Source of the DNA: Streptomyces sp. RKAG290 | Lineage (GTDB): Bacteria; Actinomycetota; Actinomycetes; Streptomycetales; Streptomycetaceae | Direction of reading: 5' to 3' | Assembly (NCBI RefSeq): GCF_023701695.1 | Contig: NZ_JAJOZC010000001.1 | Location: 930,001-994,000, forward strand | DNA: 64,000 nucleotides | Shown: in pieces, positions 7,204 to 15,726 of the stretch | How the letters are laid out: every line of letters starts with the position of its first letter | Numbering within the stretch: the first letter of the stretch is position 1 | The notes under the pieces: model-generated | Databases searched by the model: none | What the model was told of the DNA's origin: nothing | What the model saw: only the letters and a program-made list of their open reading frames with translations | Made by a program: the position numbers and the translations under genes

Positions 7204-8901
7204 ATGGCCGCTACCCCGGAACAGCCTGCGCCCGCCGCGCCCCGCCGCAAGGCAGGACGCCACCGCGGCGAGGGTCAGTGGGCCCTGGGGCACTACACCC
7301 CTCTCAACGGCAATGAGCAGTTCAAGAAGGACGACGACAGTCTCAACGTGCGGACACGCATTGAGACGATCTACTCCAAGCGCGGGTTCGACTCGATCGA
7401 CCCCAACGACCTTCGCGGACGCATGCGCTGGTGGGGCCTGTACACCCAGCGCAAGCCCGGGATCGACGGCGGCAAGACCGCCGTGCTGGAGCCGGAGGAG
7501 CTGGACGACCGGTACTTCATGCTCCGGGTCCGCATCGACGGCGGCCGGCTGACGACGGCGCAGCTGCGGGCGATCGGTGAGGTCTCGCACGAGTACGCGC
7601 GGGGCACCGCCGACGTCACCGACCGGCAGAACATCCAGCTGCACTGGATCCGCATCGAGGACGTCCCGGCCATCTGGCAGAAGCTGGAGGCCGTCGGCCT
7701 GTCCACCACGGAGGCCTGCGGCGACTGCCCCCGAGTGATCATCGGTTCCCCGGTGGCGGGTATCGCCGCCGACGAGATCATCGACGGGACCCCGGCGGTC
7801 GACGAGATCCACGACCGGTACATCGGCAGCAAGGAGTTCTCCAACCTGCCGCGCAAGTTCAAGACCGCGATCTCCGGCTCGCCCGTGCAGGACGTGGTCC
7901 ACGAGATCAACGACATCGCCTTCGTCGGCGTCGTCCACCCCGAGCACGGCCCCGGCTTCGACCTCTGGGTCGGCGGCGGGCTCTCCACCAACCCCCGGCT
8001 GGCCGAACGGCTCGGCGCCTGGGTGCCGTTGGACGAGGTCGCCGACGTCTGGGCCGGAGTCGTCGGGATCTTCCGGGACTACGGCTACCGGCGGCTGCGC
8101 ACCCGCGCCCGGCTGAAGTTCCTGATGGCCGACTGGGGCCCCGCCAAGTTCCGCCAGGTGCTGGAGGACGAATACCTCAAGCGCCCGCTGCTGGACGGTC
8201 CCGCCCCCGCGGAGCCCAGCAGCCGGTGGCGCGACCACATCGGTGTCCACCAGCAGCAGGACGGCCGGTTCTACGTGGGCTTCGCGCCCCGGGTCGGCCG
8301 GGTCGACGGCGCCACCCTGGCGAAGATCGCCGATCTCGCCGAGGCACACGGCTCGGGCCGGGTGCGTACCACCGTCGAACAGAAGATGATCATCCTCGAC
8401 GTGGAGCAGGACCAGGTCGAGTCGCTCTCCGCCGGCCTGGAGGAACTCGGCTTCCAGGTGAAGCCGTCCTCGTTCCGCCGCGGCACGATGGCCTGCACCG
8501 GCATCGAGTACTGCAAGCTGGCGATCGTCGAGACGAAGGCGCGCGGCGCCGCGCTCATCGACGAACTGGAGCGCCGCCTGCCGGAGTTCGACGAGCCGCT
8601 CACCATCAACATCAACGGCTGCCCCAACGCCTGCGCCCGCATCCAGACCGCGGACATCGGCCTCAAGGGCCAGCTCATGCTGGACGCCGAGGGCAACCAG
8701 GTGGAGGGCTACCAGGTGCACCTCGGCGGCGCGCTCGGCCTGGAGGCCGGCTTCGGCCGCAAGGTCCGTGGCCTGAAGGTCACTTCGGCCGAGCTGCCCG
8801 ACTACGTCGAGCGGGTGCTGGGGAACTTCCAGAAGGAGCGCGAGGACGACGAGCGCTTCGCCACCTGGGCCGCACGGGCCAGTGCGGAGTCGCTGTCATG
8901 A
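7204..8901 (+). CDS. sir: assimilatory nitrite/sulfite reductase (ferredoxin-type sulfite reductase)
   Basis: A 565-aa siroheme/[4Fe-4S] reductase that converts sulfite to sulfide with six electrons, normally from ferredoxin. The two ferredoxin-like half domains are visible at about 80-150 and 340-410. The cluster/siroheme ligands appear as TMACTGIEYC and, 35-40 residues later, NINGCPNAC. TDRQNIQLHWI and the earlier ACGDCPR segment are also typical. The ATG at 7204 follows GAAGGACG. The frame is open further upstream, but that part overlaps the leader region. It heads the sulfur operon with cysH, C, D, N. The neighbours make sulfite the likely substrate over nitrite. Confidence 0.93.
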   Translation: MAATPEQPAPAAPRRKAGRHRGEGQWALGHYTPLNGNEQFKKDDDSLNVRTRIETIYSKRGFDSIDPNDLRGRMRWWGLYTQRKPGIDGGKTAVLEPEELDDRYFMLRVRIDGGRLTTAQLRAIGEVSHEYARGTADVTDRQNIQLHWIRIEDVPAIWQKLEAVGLSTTEACGDCPRVIIGSPVAGIAADEIIDGTPAVDEIHDRYIGSKEFSNLPRKFKTAISGSPVQDVVHEINDIAFVGVVHPEHGPGFDLWVGGGLSTNPRLAERLGAWVPLDEVADVWAGVVGIFRDYGYRRLRTRARLKFLMADWGPAKFRQVLEDEYLKRPLLDGPAPAEPSSRWRDHIGVHQQQDGRFYVGFAPRVGRVDGATLAKIADLAEAHGSGRVRTTVEQKMIILDVEQDQVESLSAGLEELGFQVKPSSFRRGTMACTGIEYCKLAIVETKARGAALIDELERRLPEFDEPLTININGCPNACARIQTADIGLKGQLMLDAEGNQVEGYQVHLGGALGLEAGFGRKVRGLKVTSAELPDYVERVLGNFQKEREDDERFATWAARASAESLS

Positions 8902-9077
8902 GCGAGCGCGCGGCACCGTTCTACTGCCCCTACTGCGGTGACGAGGACCTGCGCCCCCACGAGACCGGGCACGGCGCCTGGGAATGCGCCTCCTGCAACC
9001 GGGCGTTCCAGCTGAAGTTCCTGGGTCTGCTGACCCGGGGGCTGCAGCGCAACGACGTGGAAGGGGACGGGATATGA
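8898..9077 (+). CDS. small zinc-ribbon/CysX-like protein
   Basis: A 59-aa acidic protein overlapping the sulfite reductase stop by ATGA and the cysH start by 4 bp, so translation is probably coupled on both sides. Two CxxC knuckles are visible, FYCPYCGDED and WECASCNRAF, enough to bind one Zn or an iron centre. In Corynebacterium glutamicum a small gene, cysX, occupies the same place between cysI and cysH and has been proposed as an electron carrier for sulfite reduction. Position and Cys pattern suggest an equivalent role; that assignment is inference. It is conserved in placement but too short for a firm function. Confidence 0.8.
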   Translation: MSERAAPFYCPYCGDEDLRPHETGHGAWECASCNRAFQLKFLGLLTRGLQRNDVEGDGI

Positions 9078-9790
9078 CGCACACCCTGCAGACCGAAGAG
9101 CTCACCGCGGAAGATCTCAAGGACCTGGCCGAGCGTGCGGGCCGGGAGCTGGAGGACGCCTCCGCCCTGGAGATCCTGCAGTGGGCCACCCGGACCTTCG
9201 GCGGGCGCTTCTGTGTCACCTCCTCGATGGAGGACGCGGTCGTCGCCCACCTGGCCTCCCGGGCCCTGCCCGGTGTGGACGCGGTCTTCCTCGACACCGG
9301 ATACCACTTCCCCGAGACGATCGGCACCCGGGACGCGGTGGAGGCGGTGATGGACGTCAACGTCATCACCCTGACGCCGCGGCAGAGCGTGGCCGAGCAG
9401 GACGCCGAGTACGGGCCGAAGCTGCACGACCGCGACCCCGACCTCTGCTGCAAGCTGCGCAAGGTCAATCCGCTGGAGCAGGGCCTGACTTCGTACACGG
9501 CCTGGGCGACCGGCCTGCGTCGCGACGAGTCCCCCACCCGGGCGAGCACCCCGGTGGTCGGCTGGGACGAGAAGCGGCAGAAGGTCAAGGTCTCGCCGAT
9601 CGCCCGCTGGACCCAGGAGGACGTCGACGCGTACGTCGCGGAGCACGGCGTGCTCACCAACCCGCTGCTGATGGACGGTTACGCCTCCGTGGGCTGTGCG
9701 CCCTGCACCCGCCGGGTGCTGGAGGGCGAGGACGCCCGGGCCGGCCGCTGGGCCGGGAGCGGCAAGACAGAGTGCGGGCTGCACGGCTGA
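9074..9790 (+). CDS. cysH: phosphoadenylyl/adenylyl-sulfate reductase (APS-type)
   Basis: A 238-aa reductase of the PAPS/APS family, which reduces the sulfonucleotide to sulfite using thioredoxin-type thiols. The PP-loop nucleotide-binding region is TSSMEDAVVAHLASRALPGV. The paired cysteines DLCCKLRKV and the C-terminal CAPCTRR are the ligands of the [4Fe-4S] cluster that marks APS reductases. The catalytic tail Cys is in GKTECGLHG. The start at ATG 9074 overlaps the zinc-ribbon gene. Its presence together with cysC leaves open whether PAPS is also used, but the four cluster cysteines favour APS. Confidence 0.93.
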   Translation: MTHTLQTEELTAEDLKDLAERAGRELEDASALEILQWATRTFGGRFCVTSSMEDAVVAHLASRALPGVDAVFLDTGYHFPETIGTRDAVEAVMDVNVITLTPRQSVAEQDAEYGPKLHDRDPDLCCKLRKVNPLEQGLTSYTAWATGLRRDESPTRASTPVVGWDEKRQKVKVSPIARWTQEDVDAYVAEHGVLTNPLLMDGYASVGCAPCTRRVLEGEDARAGRWAGSGKTECGLHG

Positions 9791-9813
9791 TGACGACTGA
9801 TCAGGAGACTTCG

Positions 9814-10359
9814 ATGAGCGTGACGGAGACGGGAGCCACGATCTGGCTGACCGGTCTGCCGAGCGCGGGCAAGACCACCATCGCGTACGAACTCGCCGGG
9901 CGGCTGCGCGGCGAGGGCCACCGGGTGGAGGTGCTCGACGGCGACGAGATCCGGGAGTTCCTCTCGGCGGGCCTCGGCTTCTCCCGCGAGGACCGGCACA
10001 CCAACGTCCAGCGGATCGGCTTCGTCGCCGAACTCCTGGCGGCCAACGGCGTGAAGGTGCTCGTCCCGGTCATCGCGCCGTACGCGGACAGCCGGGACGC
10101 GGTCCGCAAGCGCCACCAGGCCGAGGGCACCGCGTACCTGGAGGTGCACGTCGCCACTCCGGTCGACGTGTGCTCGGTGCGCGACGTGAAGGGGCTCTAC
10201 GCCAAGCAGGCGGCGGGCGAGATCAGCGGGCTGACCGGGGTGGACGACCCCTACGAGGCCCCCGAGTCGCCTGATCTGCGGATCGAGTCGCACCGGCAGA
10301 CCGTGCAGGAGTCCGCGGCGGAGCTGTACGCGCTGCTGAGCGAGAGGGGTGCAGCGTGA
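9814..10359 (+). CDS. cysC: adenylyl-sulfate kinase
   Basis: An APS kinase of 181 aa that phosphorylates APS to PAPS. The P-loop is WLTGLPSAGKTTIA. The family segments EVLDGDEIREFLSAGLGFSREDR, RIGFVAELLAANGVKVLVPVIAPYADSR and KGLYAKQAAGEISGLTGVDDPYEAP are all present. The frame opens at ATG 9790, overlapping the cysH stop, but the AGGAG at 9802-9806 lies at ideal distance from ATG 9814, so 9814 is preferred; the alternative adds eight residues. It overlaps cysD by GTGA. With an APS-type cysH in the same operon, PAPS may mainly serve sulfotransferases. Confidence 0.9.
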   Translation: MSVTETGATIWLTGLPSAGKTTIAYELAGRLRGEGHRVEVLDGDEIREFLSAGLGFSREDRHTNVQRIGFVAELLAANGVKVLVPVIAPYADSRDAVRKRHQAEGTAYLEVHVATPVDVCSVRDVKGLYAKQAAGEISGLTGVDDPYEAPESPDLRIESHRQTVQESAAELYALLSERGAA

Positions 10360-11291
10360 CCACTGTCGCGACTGTGTCGGAAGGCACCGCCAATCCGTAC
10401 GCACTCAGCCACCTGGACTCCCTGGAGTCCGAGGCGGTGCACATCTTCCGCGAGGTGGCGGGGGAGTTCGAGCGGCCGGTGATCCTGTTCTCCGGCGGCA
10501 AGGACTCGATCCTGATGCTGCACCTGGCGCTCAAGGCGTTCGCGCCCGCGCCGGTGCCGTTCACCCTGCTGCACGTGGACACCGGGCACAACTTCCCCGA
10601 GGTCCTGGAGTACCGCGACCGCACGGTCGCCGAGCACGGGCTGCGCCTGCACGTCGCCTCCGTCCAGGAGTACATCGACGCCGGGAAGCTCCGCGAGCGC
10701 CCGGACGGCACCCGCAACCCGCTGCAGACCGTGCCGCTGACCGAGGCGATCCAGCAGCACCGCTTCGACGCGGTGTTCGGCGGCGGCCGCCGCGACGAGG
10801 AGAAGGCGCGCGCCAAGGAGCGGGTCTTCTCGCTGCGTGACGAGTTCTCCCAGTGGGACCCGCGCCGCCAGCGCCCCGAGCTCTGGCAGCTGTACAACGG
10901 CCGGCACGCCGCCGGTGAGCACGTCCGGGTGTTCCCGATCTCCAACTGGACCGAGCTCGATGTCTGGCAGTACATCGAGCGGGAAGGGATCGAGCTCCCG
11001 GAGATCTACTTCGCCCACGAGCGCGAGGTCTTCAACCGGGCCGGCATGTGGCTGACCGCGGGCGACTGGGGCGGCCCCAAGGAGCACGAGAAGACCGAGA
11101 TCCGCCAGGTCCGCTACCGCACGGTCGGCGACATGTCCTGCACCGGCGCCGTCGACTCCGACGCCACCACCCTGGACGCCGTGATCACCGAGATCGCCGC
11201 CTCCCGGCTCACCGAGCGGGGTGCGACCCGCGCCGACGACAAGATGTCCGAGGCCGCGATGGAAGACCGCAAGCGCGAGGGGTACTTCTAA
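10356..11291 (+). CDS. cysD: sulfate adenylyltransferase subunit 2 (small subunit)
   Basis: The 311-aa ATP-pyrophosphatase-type subunit of ATP sulfurylase, which makes APS from ATP and sulfate. The PP-loop SGGKDSILMLHLALKAF is near residue 47. FTLLHVDTGHNFPEVLEYRD, the GGGRRDEEKARAKERVFS motif and the C-terminal MSEAAMEDRKREGYF are diagnostic of CysD. It starts at GTG 10356, overlapping the cysC stop, and ends 1 bp before the cysN start region, so the two subunits are translationally linked. Length is normal. No anomalies seen. Confidence 0.96.
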   Translation: MTTVATVSEGTANPYALSHLDSLESEAVHIFREVAGEFERPVILFSGGKDSILMLHLALKAFAPAPVPFTLLHVDTGHNFPEVLEYRDRTVAEHGLRLHVASVQEYIDAGKLRERPDGTRNPLQTVPLTEAIQQHRFDAVFGGGRRDEEKARAKERVFSLRDEFSQWDPRRQRPELWQLYNGRHAAGEHVRVFPISNWTELDVWQYIEREGIELPEIYFAHEREVFNRAGMWLTAGDWGGPKEHEKTEIRQVRYRTVGDMSCTGAVDSDATTLDAVITEIAASRLTERGATRADDKMSEAAMEDRKREGYF

Positions 11292-11292
11292 G

Positions 11293-12636
11293 ATGACGAC
11301 ACCGACCCAGTTCGCCGAGCAGTTGTCGACCACCACCCTGCTGCGGTTCGCCACCGCGGGGTCCGTCGACGACGGCAAGTCCACCCTCGTGGGACGGCTT
11401 CTGCACGACTCCAAGTCGGTCCTCACCGACCAGCTGGAGGCCGTCGAGCACGCGTCCCGCAACCGCGGCCAGGAGGCGCCGGACCTGGCGCTGCTGACCG
11501 ACGGGCTGCGGGCCGAGCGCGAGCAGGGCATCACCATCGATGTCGCCTACCGCTACTTCGCCACCACCCGGCGCCGGTTCATCCTCGCCGACACCCCGGG
11601 CCATGTGCAGTACACCCGCAACATGGTGACGGGCGCCTCCACGGCCGAGCTGGCCGTGGTCCTGGTCGACGCCCGCAACGGTGTCGTCGAGCAGACCCGC
11701 CGGCACGCCGCCGTCGCCGCCCTGCTCCGCGTCCCGCACGTGGTGCTGGCCGTCAACAAGATGGACCTGGTCGAGTACGCGGAGCCGGTGTTCGCCGCGA
11801 TAGCCGAGGAGTTCACCGCCTACGCGGCCTCCCTCGGTGTCCCGGAGATCACCGCGATCCCGATCTCCGCCCTGGCCGGCGACAACGTCGTGGAACCGTC
11901 CGCCAACATGGACTGGTACGGCGGCCCGACGGTCCTGGAGCACCTGGAGACGGTCCCGGTCAGCCATGACCTCACCGCCTGCCACGCCCGCTTCCCCGTG
12001 CAGTACGTGATCCGCCCGCAGACGGCCGAGCACCCCGACTACCGCGGCTACGCCGGCCAGATCGCCGCCGGTGTGTTCCGGGTCGGCGAGCCCGTCACCG
12101 TACTGCCCTCGGGGCGTACGTCGACGATCGCCGGGATCGACCTGCTGGGCGACAGCGTGGACATCGCCTGGGCCCCCCAGTCGGTGACCGTCCGGCTGGC
12201 CGACGACATCGACGTCTCGCGCGGCGACCTCATCGCACCCGTGGACGACGCGCCGGCCGTCACCCAGGACGTCGAGGCGACCGTCTGCCACGTCGCGGAC
12301 CAGCCGCTCACCGTGGGCCAGCGGGTACTGATCAAGCACACCACCCGTACGGTCAAGGCGATCGTCAAGGACATCCCGTCGCGGCTGACCCTGGACGACC
12401 TCTCCCAGCACCCGGCACCCGGGCAGCTCGTCGCCAACGACATCGGCCGGGTCGTGGTGCGTACCGCCGAGCCGCTCGCGCTCGACGCGTACTCCGACTC
12501 GCGCCGCACCGGTTCCTTCCTCCTGATCGACCCGGCGGACGGCACCACCCTCTCGGCCGGCATGGCGGGCGCCTCGTTCGCCGCCGTGACGCAGGCCGAG
12601 GCTCCGGCGGACGACGACGCGGAGTGGGACTTCTGA
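11293..12636 (+). CDS. cysN: sulfate adenylyltransferase subunit 1 (GTPase subunit)
   Basis: The 447-aa EF-Tu-like GTPase subunit of ATP sulfurylase. GTP hydrolysis drives APS formation by CysD. G-motifs are visible: GSVDDGKSTLVGRLLHDSKS (G1), EREQGITIDVAYR (G2), DTPGHVQYTRNM (G3) and VNKMDLVEY (G4). Beta-barrel domains II and III follow from about residue 215. It lacks a fused CysC domain, consistent with the separate cysC gene. The start ATG 11293 sits one base after the cysD stop. Length matches the stand-alone CysN type. Confidence 0.95.
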   Translation: MTTPTQFAEQLSTTTLLRFATAGSVDDGKSTLVGRLLHDSKSVLTDQLEAVEHASRNRGQEAPDLALLTDGLRAEREQGITIDVAYRYFATTRRRFILADTPGHVQYTRNMVTGASTAELAVVLVDARNGVVEQTRRHAAVAALLRVPHVVLAVNKMDLVEYAEPVFAAIAEEFTAYAASLGVPEITAIPISALAGDNVVEPSANMDWYGGPTVLEHLETVPVSHDLTACHARFPVQYVIRPQTAEHPDYRGYAGQIAAGVFRVGEPVTVLPSGRTSTIAGIDLLGDSVDIAWAPQSVTVRLADDIDVSRGDLIAPVDDAPAVTQDVEATVCHVADQPLTVGQRVLIKHTTRTVKAIVKDIPSRLTLDDLSQHPAPGQLVANDIGRVVVRTAEPLALDAYSDSRRTGSFLLIDPADGTTLSAGMAGASFAAVTQAEAPADDDAEWDF

Positions 12637-12737
12637 TGAGTATCGACATCTTCTCGACCTTCGCGAAGGAGGGCGGCCGCGTCGGCAGCGGCGCCCTCGG
12701 CAGCGGCCAGGGCGGGGTTGCGCGATGTGCGCGATGA
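12636..12737 (+). CDS. small ORF between cysN and the ABC transporter
   Basis: A 33-codon ORF starting with ATGA overlap on the cysN stop (MSIDIFSTFAKEGGRVGSG...) and ending GGVARCAR. It has a Gly-rich middle and one Cys near the end. It could be a translated spacer, a residual C-terminus, or a second Cys-containing leader controlling the transporter. A second short ORF, 12725-12850, starts MCAMTYAHC. No family is recognised. Coding status is uncertain. Confidence 0.3.
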   Translation: MSIDIFSTFAKEGGRVGSGALGSGQGGVARCAR

Positions 12738-12879
12738 CGTACGCGCACTGCCTGCGCGCCCGGCAGCACCAACAGCACCGCCTGCACCGCCAGTTCAGAC
12801 GAAGACCTGCCGACCTCCCGGCCACCTCCCCGGACCACCGAGGGACGTGAGCACCGGGCCTCCGAGAGGAAATCCTCCC

Positions 12880-13995
12880 GTGCCTGCCCCCAGCACCACG
12901 CTTCGCCGCAGCCTCGCCGCTGCCGCCGCTCTGCCGCTGCTCGCCGTGGCGCTCACCGCCTGCGGCTACGGTTCCGACTCGAAGGACGACGACGCCAAGA
13001 AGGCGAACGTCTCCTCCGACGGCAAGAAGCTCTCCACGGACACCGTGAAGATCGGCTACTTCCCGAACCTCACGCACGCCACCGCCCTGGTCGGCATCCA
13101 GGAAGGCATCATCGCCAAGGAGCTCGGCTCCACCGAGGTCAAGCCCTCGACGTTCAACGCGGGTCCGTCCGAGATCGAGGCGCTCAACGCCGGTTCGATC
13201 GACATCGGCTTCATCGGCCCCTCGCCCTCCATCAACGGCTTCACGAAGTCCAAGGGCAAGAGCCTTCGCATCATCGGCGGTTCGGCTTCCGGCGGTGTGA
13301 AGCTGGTCGTGAACCCCAAGAAGGTCAAGACCCTGGACGACCTCAAGGGCAAGAAGATCGCGACCCCGCAGCTCGGCAACACCCAGGACGTGGCGTTCCT
13401 CAACTGGATCTCCGAAAAGGGCTGGAAGGTCGACGCGCAGAGCGGCAAGGGCGACGTCTCCGTCGTCCGCACGGACAACAAGGTGACCCCGGACGCCTAC
13501 AAGTCCGGTTCCATCGACGGCGCCTGGGTCCCGGAGCCGACCGCGTCCAAGCTGGTCGCGCAGGGCGCGAAGGTGCTCCTCGACGAGTCGAAGCTCTGGC
13601 CGGACAACAAGTTCGTGATCACGAACATCATCGTGTCGCAGAAGTTCCTCACCGAGCACCCCGACGTCGTCGAGGCGGTGCTGCGCGGGTCGGTCAACAC
13701 CAACACGTGGATCAACGCCAACCCGGACAAGGCGAAGGCGTCCGCCAACACCGCGCTCAAGACGCTGTCCGGCAAGGAACTGCCGGCGGACGTCCTCGAC
13801 CCGGCGTGGAAGTCGATCCAGTTCACCGATGACCCGCTGGCCGCCACGCTCGACACGGAGGCCAAGCACGCCGTGAAGGCCGGCCTGCTGGACGAGACGG
13901 ATCTGACGGGCATCTACGACCTGAAGCCGCTGAACAAGATCCTCAAGGCCGCGGGCAAGCCCGAGGTCGCCGACGCCGGTCTCGGCGTCAAGTAA
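12880..13995 (+). CDS. aliphatic sulfonate/sulfate-type ABC transporter substrate-binding lipoprotein
   Basis: A 371-aa secreted lipoprotein. The signal peptide ends in the lipobox LTAC (VPAPSTTLRRSLAAAAALPL then LLAVALTACGYG). The SsuA/NitT/TauA-type periplasmic-binding fold begins KIGYFPNLTHATALVGIQEG. It contains FNAGPSEIEALNAGSIDIGFIG and DDLKGKKIATPQLGNTQDVA, the hallmarks of the family that binds sulfonates, taurine or nitrate-like anions. Place in the sulfur operon argues for a sulfur compound. The GTG start 12880 has GAGAGGA upstream. An ATPase and a permease follow directly. Exact ligand (sulfonate or sulfate) is not decided by sequence. Confidence 0.88.
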   Translation: MPAPSTTLRRSLAAAAALPLLAVALTACGYGSDSKDDDAKKANVSSDGKKLSTDTVKIGYFPNLTHATALVGIQEGIIAKELGSTEVKPSTFNAGPSEIEALNAGSIDIGFIGPSPSINGFTKSKGKSLRIIGGSASGGVKLVVNPKKVKTLDDLKGKKIATPQLGNTQDVAFLNWISEKGWKVDAQSGKGDVSVVRTDNKVTPDAYKSGSIDGAWVPEPTASKLVAQGAKVLLDESKLWPDNKFVITNIIVSQKFLTEHPDVVEAVLRGSVNTNTWINANPDKAKASANTALKTLSGKELPADVLDPAWKSIQFTDDPLAATLDTEAKHAVKAGLLDETDLTGIYDLKPLNKILKAAGKPEVADAGLGVK

Positions 13996-14034
13996 CCACC
14001 CGACCGTTCCAGGATCTCCCAGGAGGTGACGACC

Positions 14035-14826
14035 ATGGCGACGACCACGCTCACCAAGGCCGCGGACCGTACGGCGGTCGGGCAGGCCGCCCGGATCGAC
14101 CACGTCTCGAAGTCCTTCGCCGGACCGGAGGGACAGCAGCTCGTCCTGGACGACATCACGCTCGATGTCGCTCCCGGCGAGTTCGTCACCCTCCTGGGAG
14201 CTTCCGGGTGCGGTAAATCGACGCTGCTCAATCTGGTGGCCGGGCTCGACCGTCCTTCCGCGGGGTCCATCGAGACCCCCGGCGGGCGGCCGGCCCTGAT
14301 GTTCCAGGAGCACGCCCTCTTCCCGTGGCTGACCGCGGGCAAGAACATCGAACTGGCGCTGCGGCTGCGCGGCGTACCGAAGTCGGAGCGCCGCACCGAG
14401 GCGGAGCGGCTGCTCGAACTCGTCCGGCTGGGCGGGGCGTACGGCAAGCGGGTGCATGAACTCTCGGGCGGTATGCGCCAGCGTGTGGCGATGGCCCGCG
14501 CGCTCGCCCAGGACAGCCAACTGCTGCTGATGGACGAGCCGTTCGCCGCGCTCGACGCCATCACCCGGGATGTGCTGCACGACGAGCTGACCCGGATCTG
14601 GCGCGAGACGAACGTGTCCGTCCTCTTCGTCACGCACAACGTGCGGGAGGCGGTCCGGCTCGCCGAGCGGGTCGTCCTGCTCTCCTCGCGGCCGGGCCGC
14701 ATCGCCCGGGAGTGGACGGTCGACATCGAGCAGCCGCGCCGCATCGAGGACACCGCGGTGGCGGAGCTGTCCGTCGAGATCACCGAACAACTGCGTGGGG
14801 AGATCCGCCGACATGGCCAGCACTGA
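14035..14826 (+). CDS. ABC transporter ATP-binding protein (SsuB/TauB type)
   Basis: The 263-aa ATPase of the sulfonate-type importer. Walker A is LLGASGCGKSTLLNLVAGLD, the Q-loop LMFQEHALFPWL, the signature LSGGMRQRVAMARAL, Walker B LLLMDEPFAALD, and the switch His lies in LFVTHNVREAV. The start ATG 14035 is 8 bp after AGGAGG; an in-frame GTG at 14026 overlaps that site and is less likely. The gene overlaps the permease by 14 bp. It energises uptake for the binding protein upstream and permease downstream. Confidence 0.92.
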   Translation: MATTTLTKAADRTAVGQAARIDHVSKSFAGPEGQQLVLDDITLDVAPGEFVTLLGASGCGKSTLLNLVAGLDRPSAGSIETPGGRPALMFQEHALFPWLTAGKNIELALRLRGVPKSERRTEAERLLELVRLGGAYGKRVHELSGGMRQRVAMARALAQDSQLLLMDEPFAALDAITRDVLHDELTRIWRETNVSVLFVTHNVREAVRLAERVVLLSSRPGRIAREWTVDIEQPRRIEDTAVAELSVEITEQLRGEIRRHGQH

Positions 14827-15718
14827 GACGACCGTCAAGGACGGCGCGCCGAAGGACGCCGCCCGGGACATGGCCGGCCTCGAAGCGGGGCTCGACGCGC
14901 TCGACGCGGTGCGGGTGACCCGGACGCCGGTGCGCCAGGTGCTGGTGCAGAAGGTGCTGCCTCCGGTGGTGGCCGTCGCACTGGTGCTCATCGTCTGGCA
15001 GATCCTGATCTGGGCGAAGGTCACCGACGACTACAAACTGCCCTCGCCGTCCCAGGTCTGGGACGAGGTGTCCAACGCCTGGGCGCAGGGCACCCTGCTC
15101 GGCTACATCTGGACCAGCGTCTCGCGCGGTCTGCTCGGCTTCCTCCTCGCACTCGTCATCGGCACGCCGCTCGGGCTGCTGGTCTCGCGCGTGAAGGTGA
15201 TCCGCGCGGCGATCGGCCCGGTGCTCTCCGGTCTCCAGTCGCTGCCGTCGGTGGCGTGGGTGCCGCCCGCGGTCATCTGGCTGGGGCTCGACGACAGGAT
15301 GATGTACGCGGTGATCCTGCTGGGCGCCGTCCCGTCGATCGCCAACGGCCTGGTCGCCGGCGTCGACCAGATCCCGCCGCTGCACCTGCGGGCCGGCCAG
15401 ACGCTGGGCGCCACCGGGCTGCGCGGCACCTGGCACATCGTGCTCCCCGCGTCGCTGCCGGGCTATCTGGCGGGGCTGAAGCAGGGCTGGGCGTTCTCCT
15501 GGCGCTCGCTGATGGCCGCCGAGATCATCGCCTCGTCGCCCGATCTCGGTGTGGGCCTCGGACAGTTGCTGGAGCAGGGCCGTGAGACCAGCAGCATGTC
15601 GATGGTCTTCCTCGCCATCTTCCTGATCCTGATCGTCGGTATCGCCATCGACCTGCTCATCTTCAGTCCGCTGGAGCGGTGGGTGCTGCGCAGCCGCGGT
15701 CTCCTCGTCAAGAGCTGA
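14813..15718 (+). CDS. ABC transporter permease (SsuC/TauC type)
   Basis: A 301-aa inner-membrane permease of the BPD-transport family. After a ~40-residue charged N-terminal extension, six membrane segments can be followed (VLPPVVAVALVLIVWQILI, GYIWTSVSRGLLGFLLALVI, MMYAVILLGAVPSIANGLVA and others). The EAA-type cytoplasmic loop appears as GLRGTWHIVLPASLPGYLAG. The C-terminus SMSMVFLAIFLILIVGIAID is the last helix. It completes the importer with the lipoprotein and ATPase. The chelatase gene starts 8 bp after its stop. Confidence 0.92.
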   Translation: MASTETTVKDGAPKDAARDMAGLEAGLDALDAVRVTRTPVRQVLVQKVLPPVVAVALVLIVWQILIWAKVTDDYKLPSPSQVWDEVSNAWAQGTLLGYIWTSVSRGLLGFLLALVIGTPLGLLVSRVKVIRAAIGPVLSGLQSLPSVAWVPPAVIWLGLDDRMMYAVILLGAVPSIANGLVAGVDQIPPLHLRAGQTLGATGLRGTWHIVLPASLPGYLAGLKQGWAFSWRSLMAAEIIASSPDLGVGLGQLLEQGRETSSMSMVFLAIFLILIVGIAIDLLIFSPLERWVLRSRGLLVKS

Positions 15719-15726
15719 GCCTTGTC

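Noticed and set aside
11209..15024. A 1271-codon open frame on the minus strand across the sulfur genes
   Set aside because: It is antisense to cysN, the binding protein, ATPase and permease, all of which have clear family motifs. Long antisense frames are expected at this GC content.
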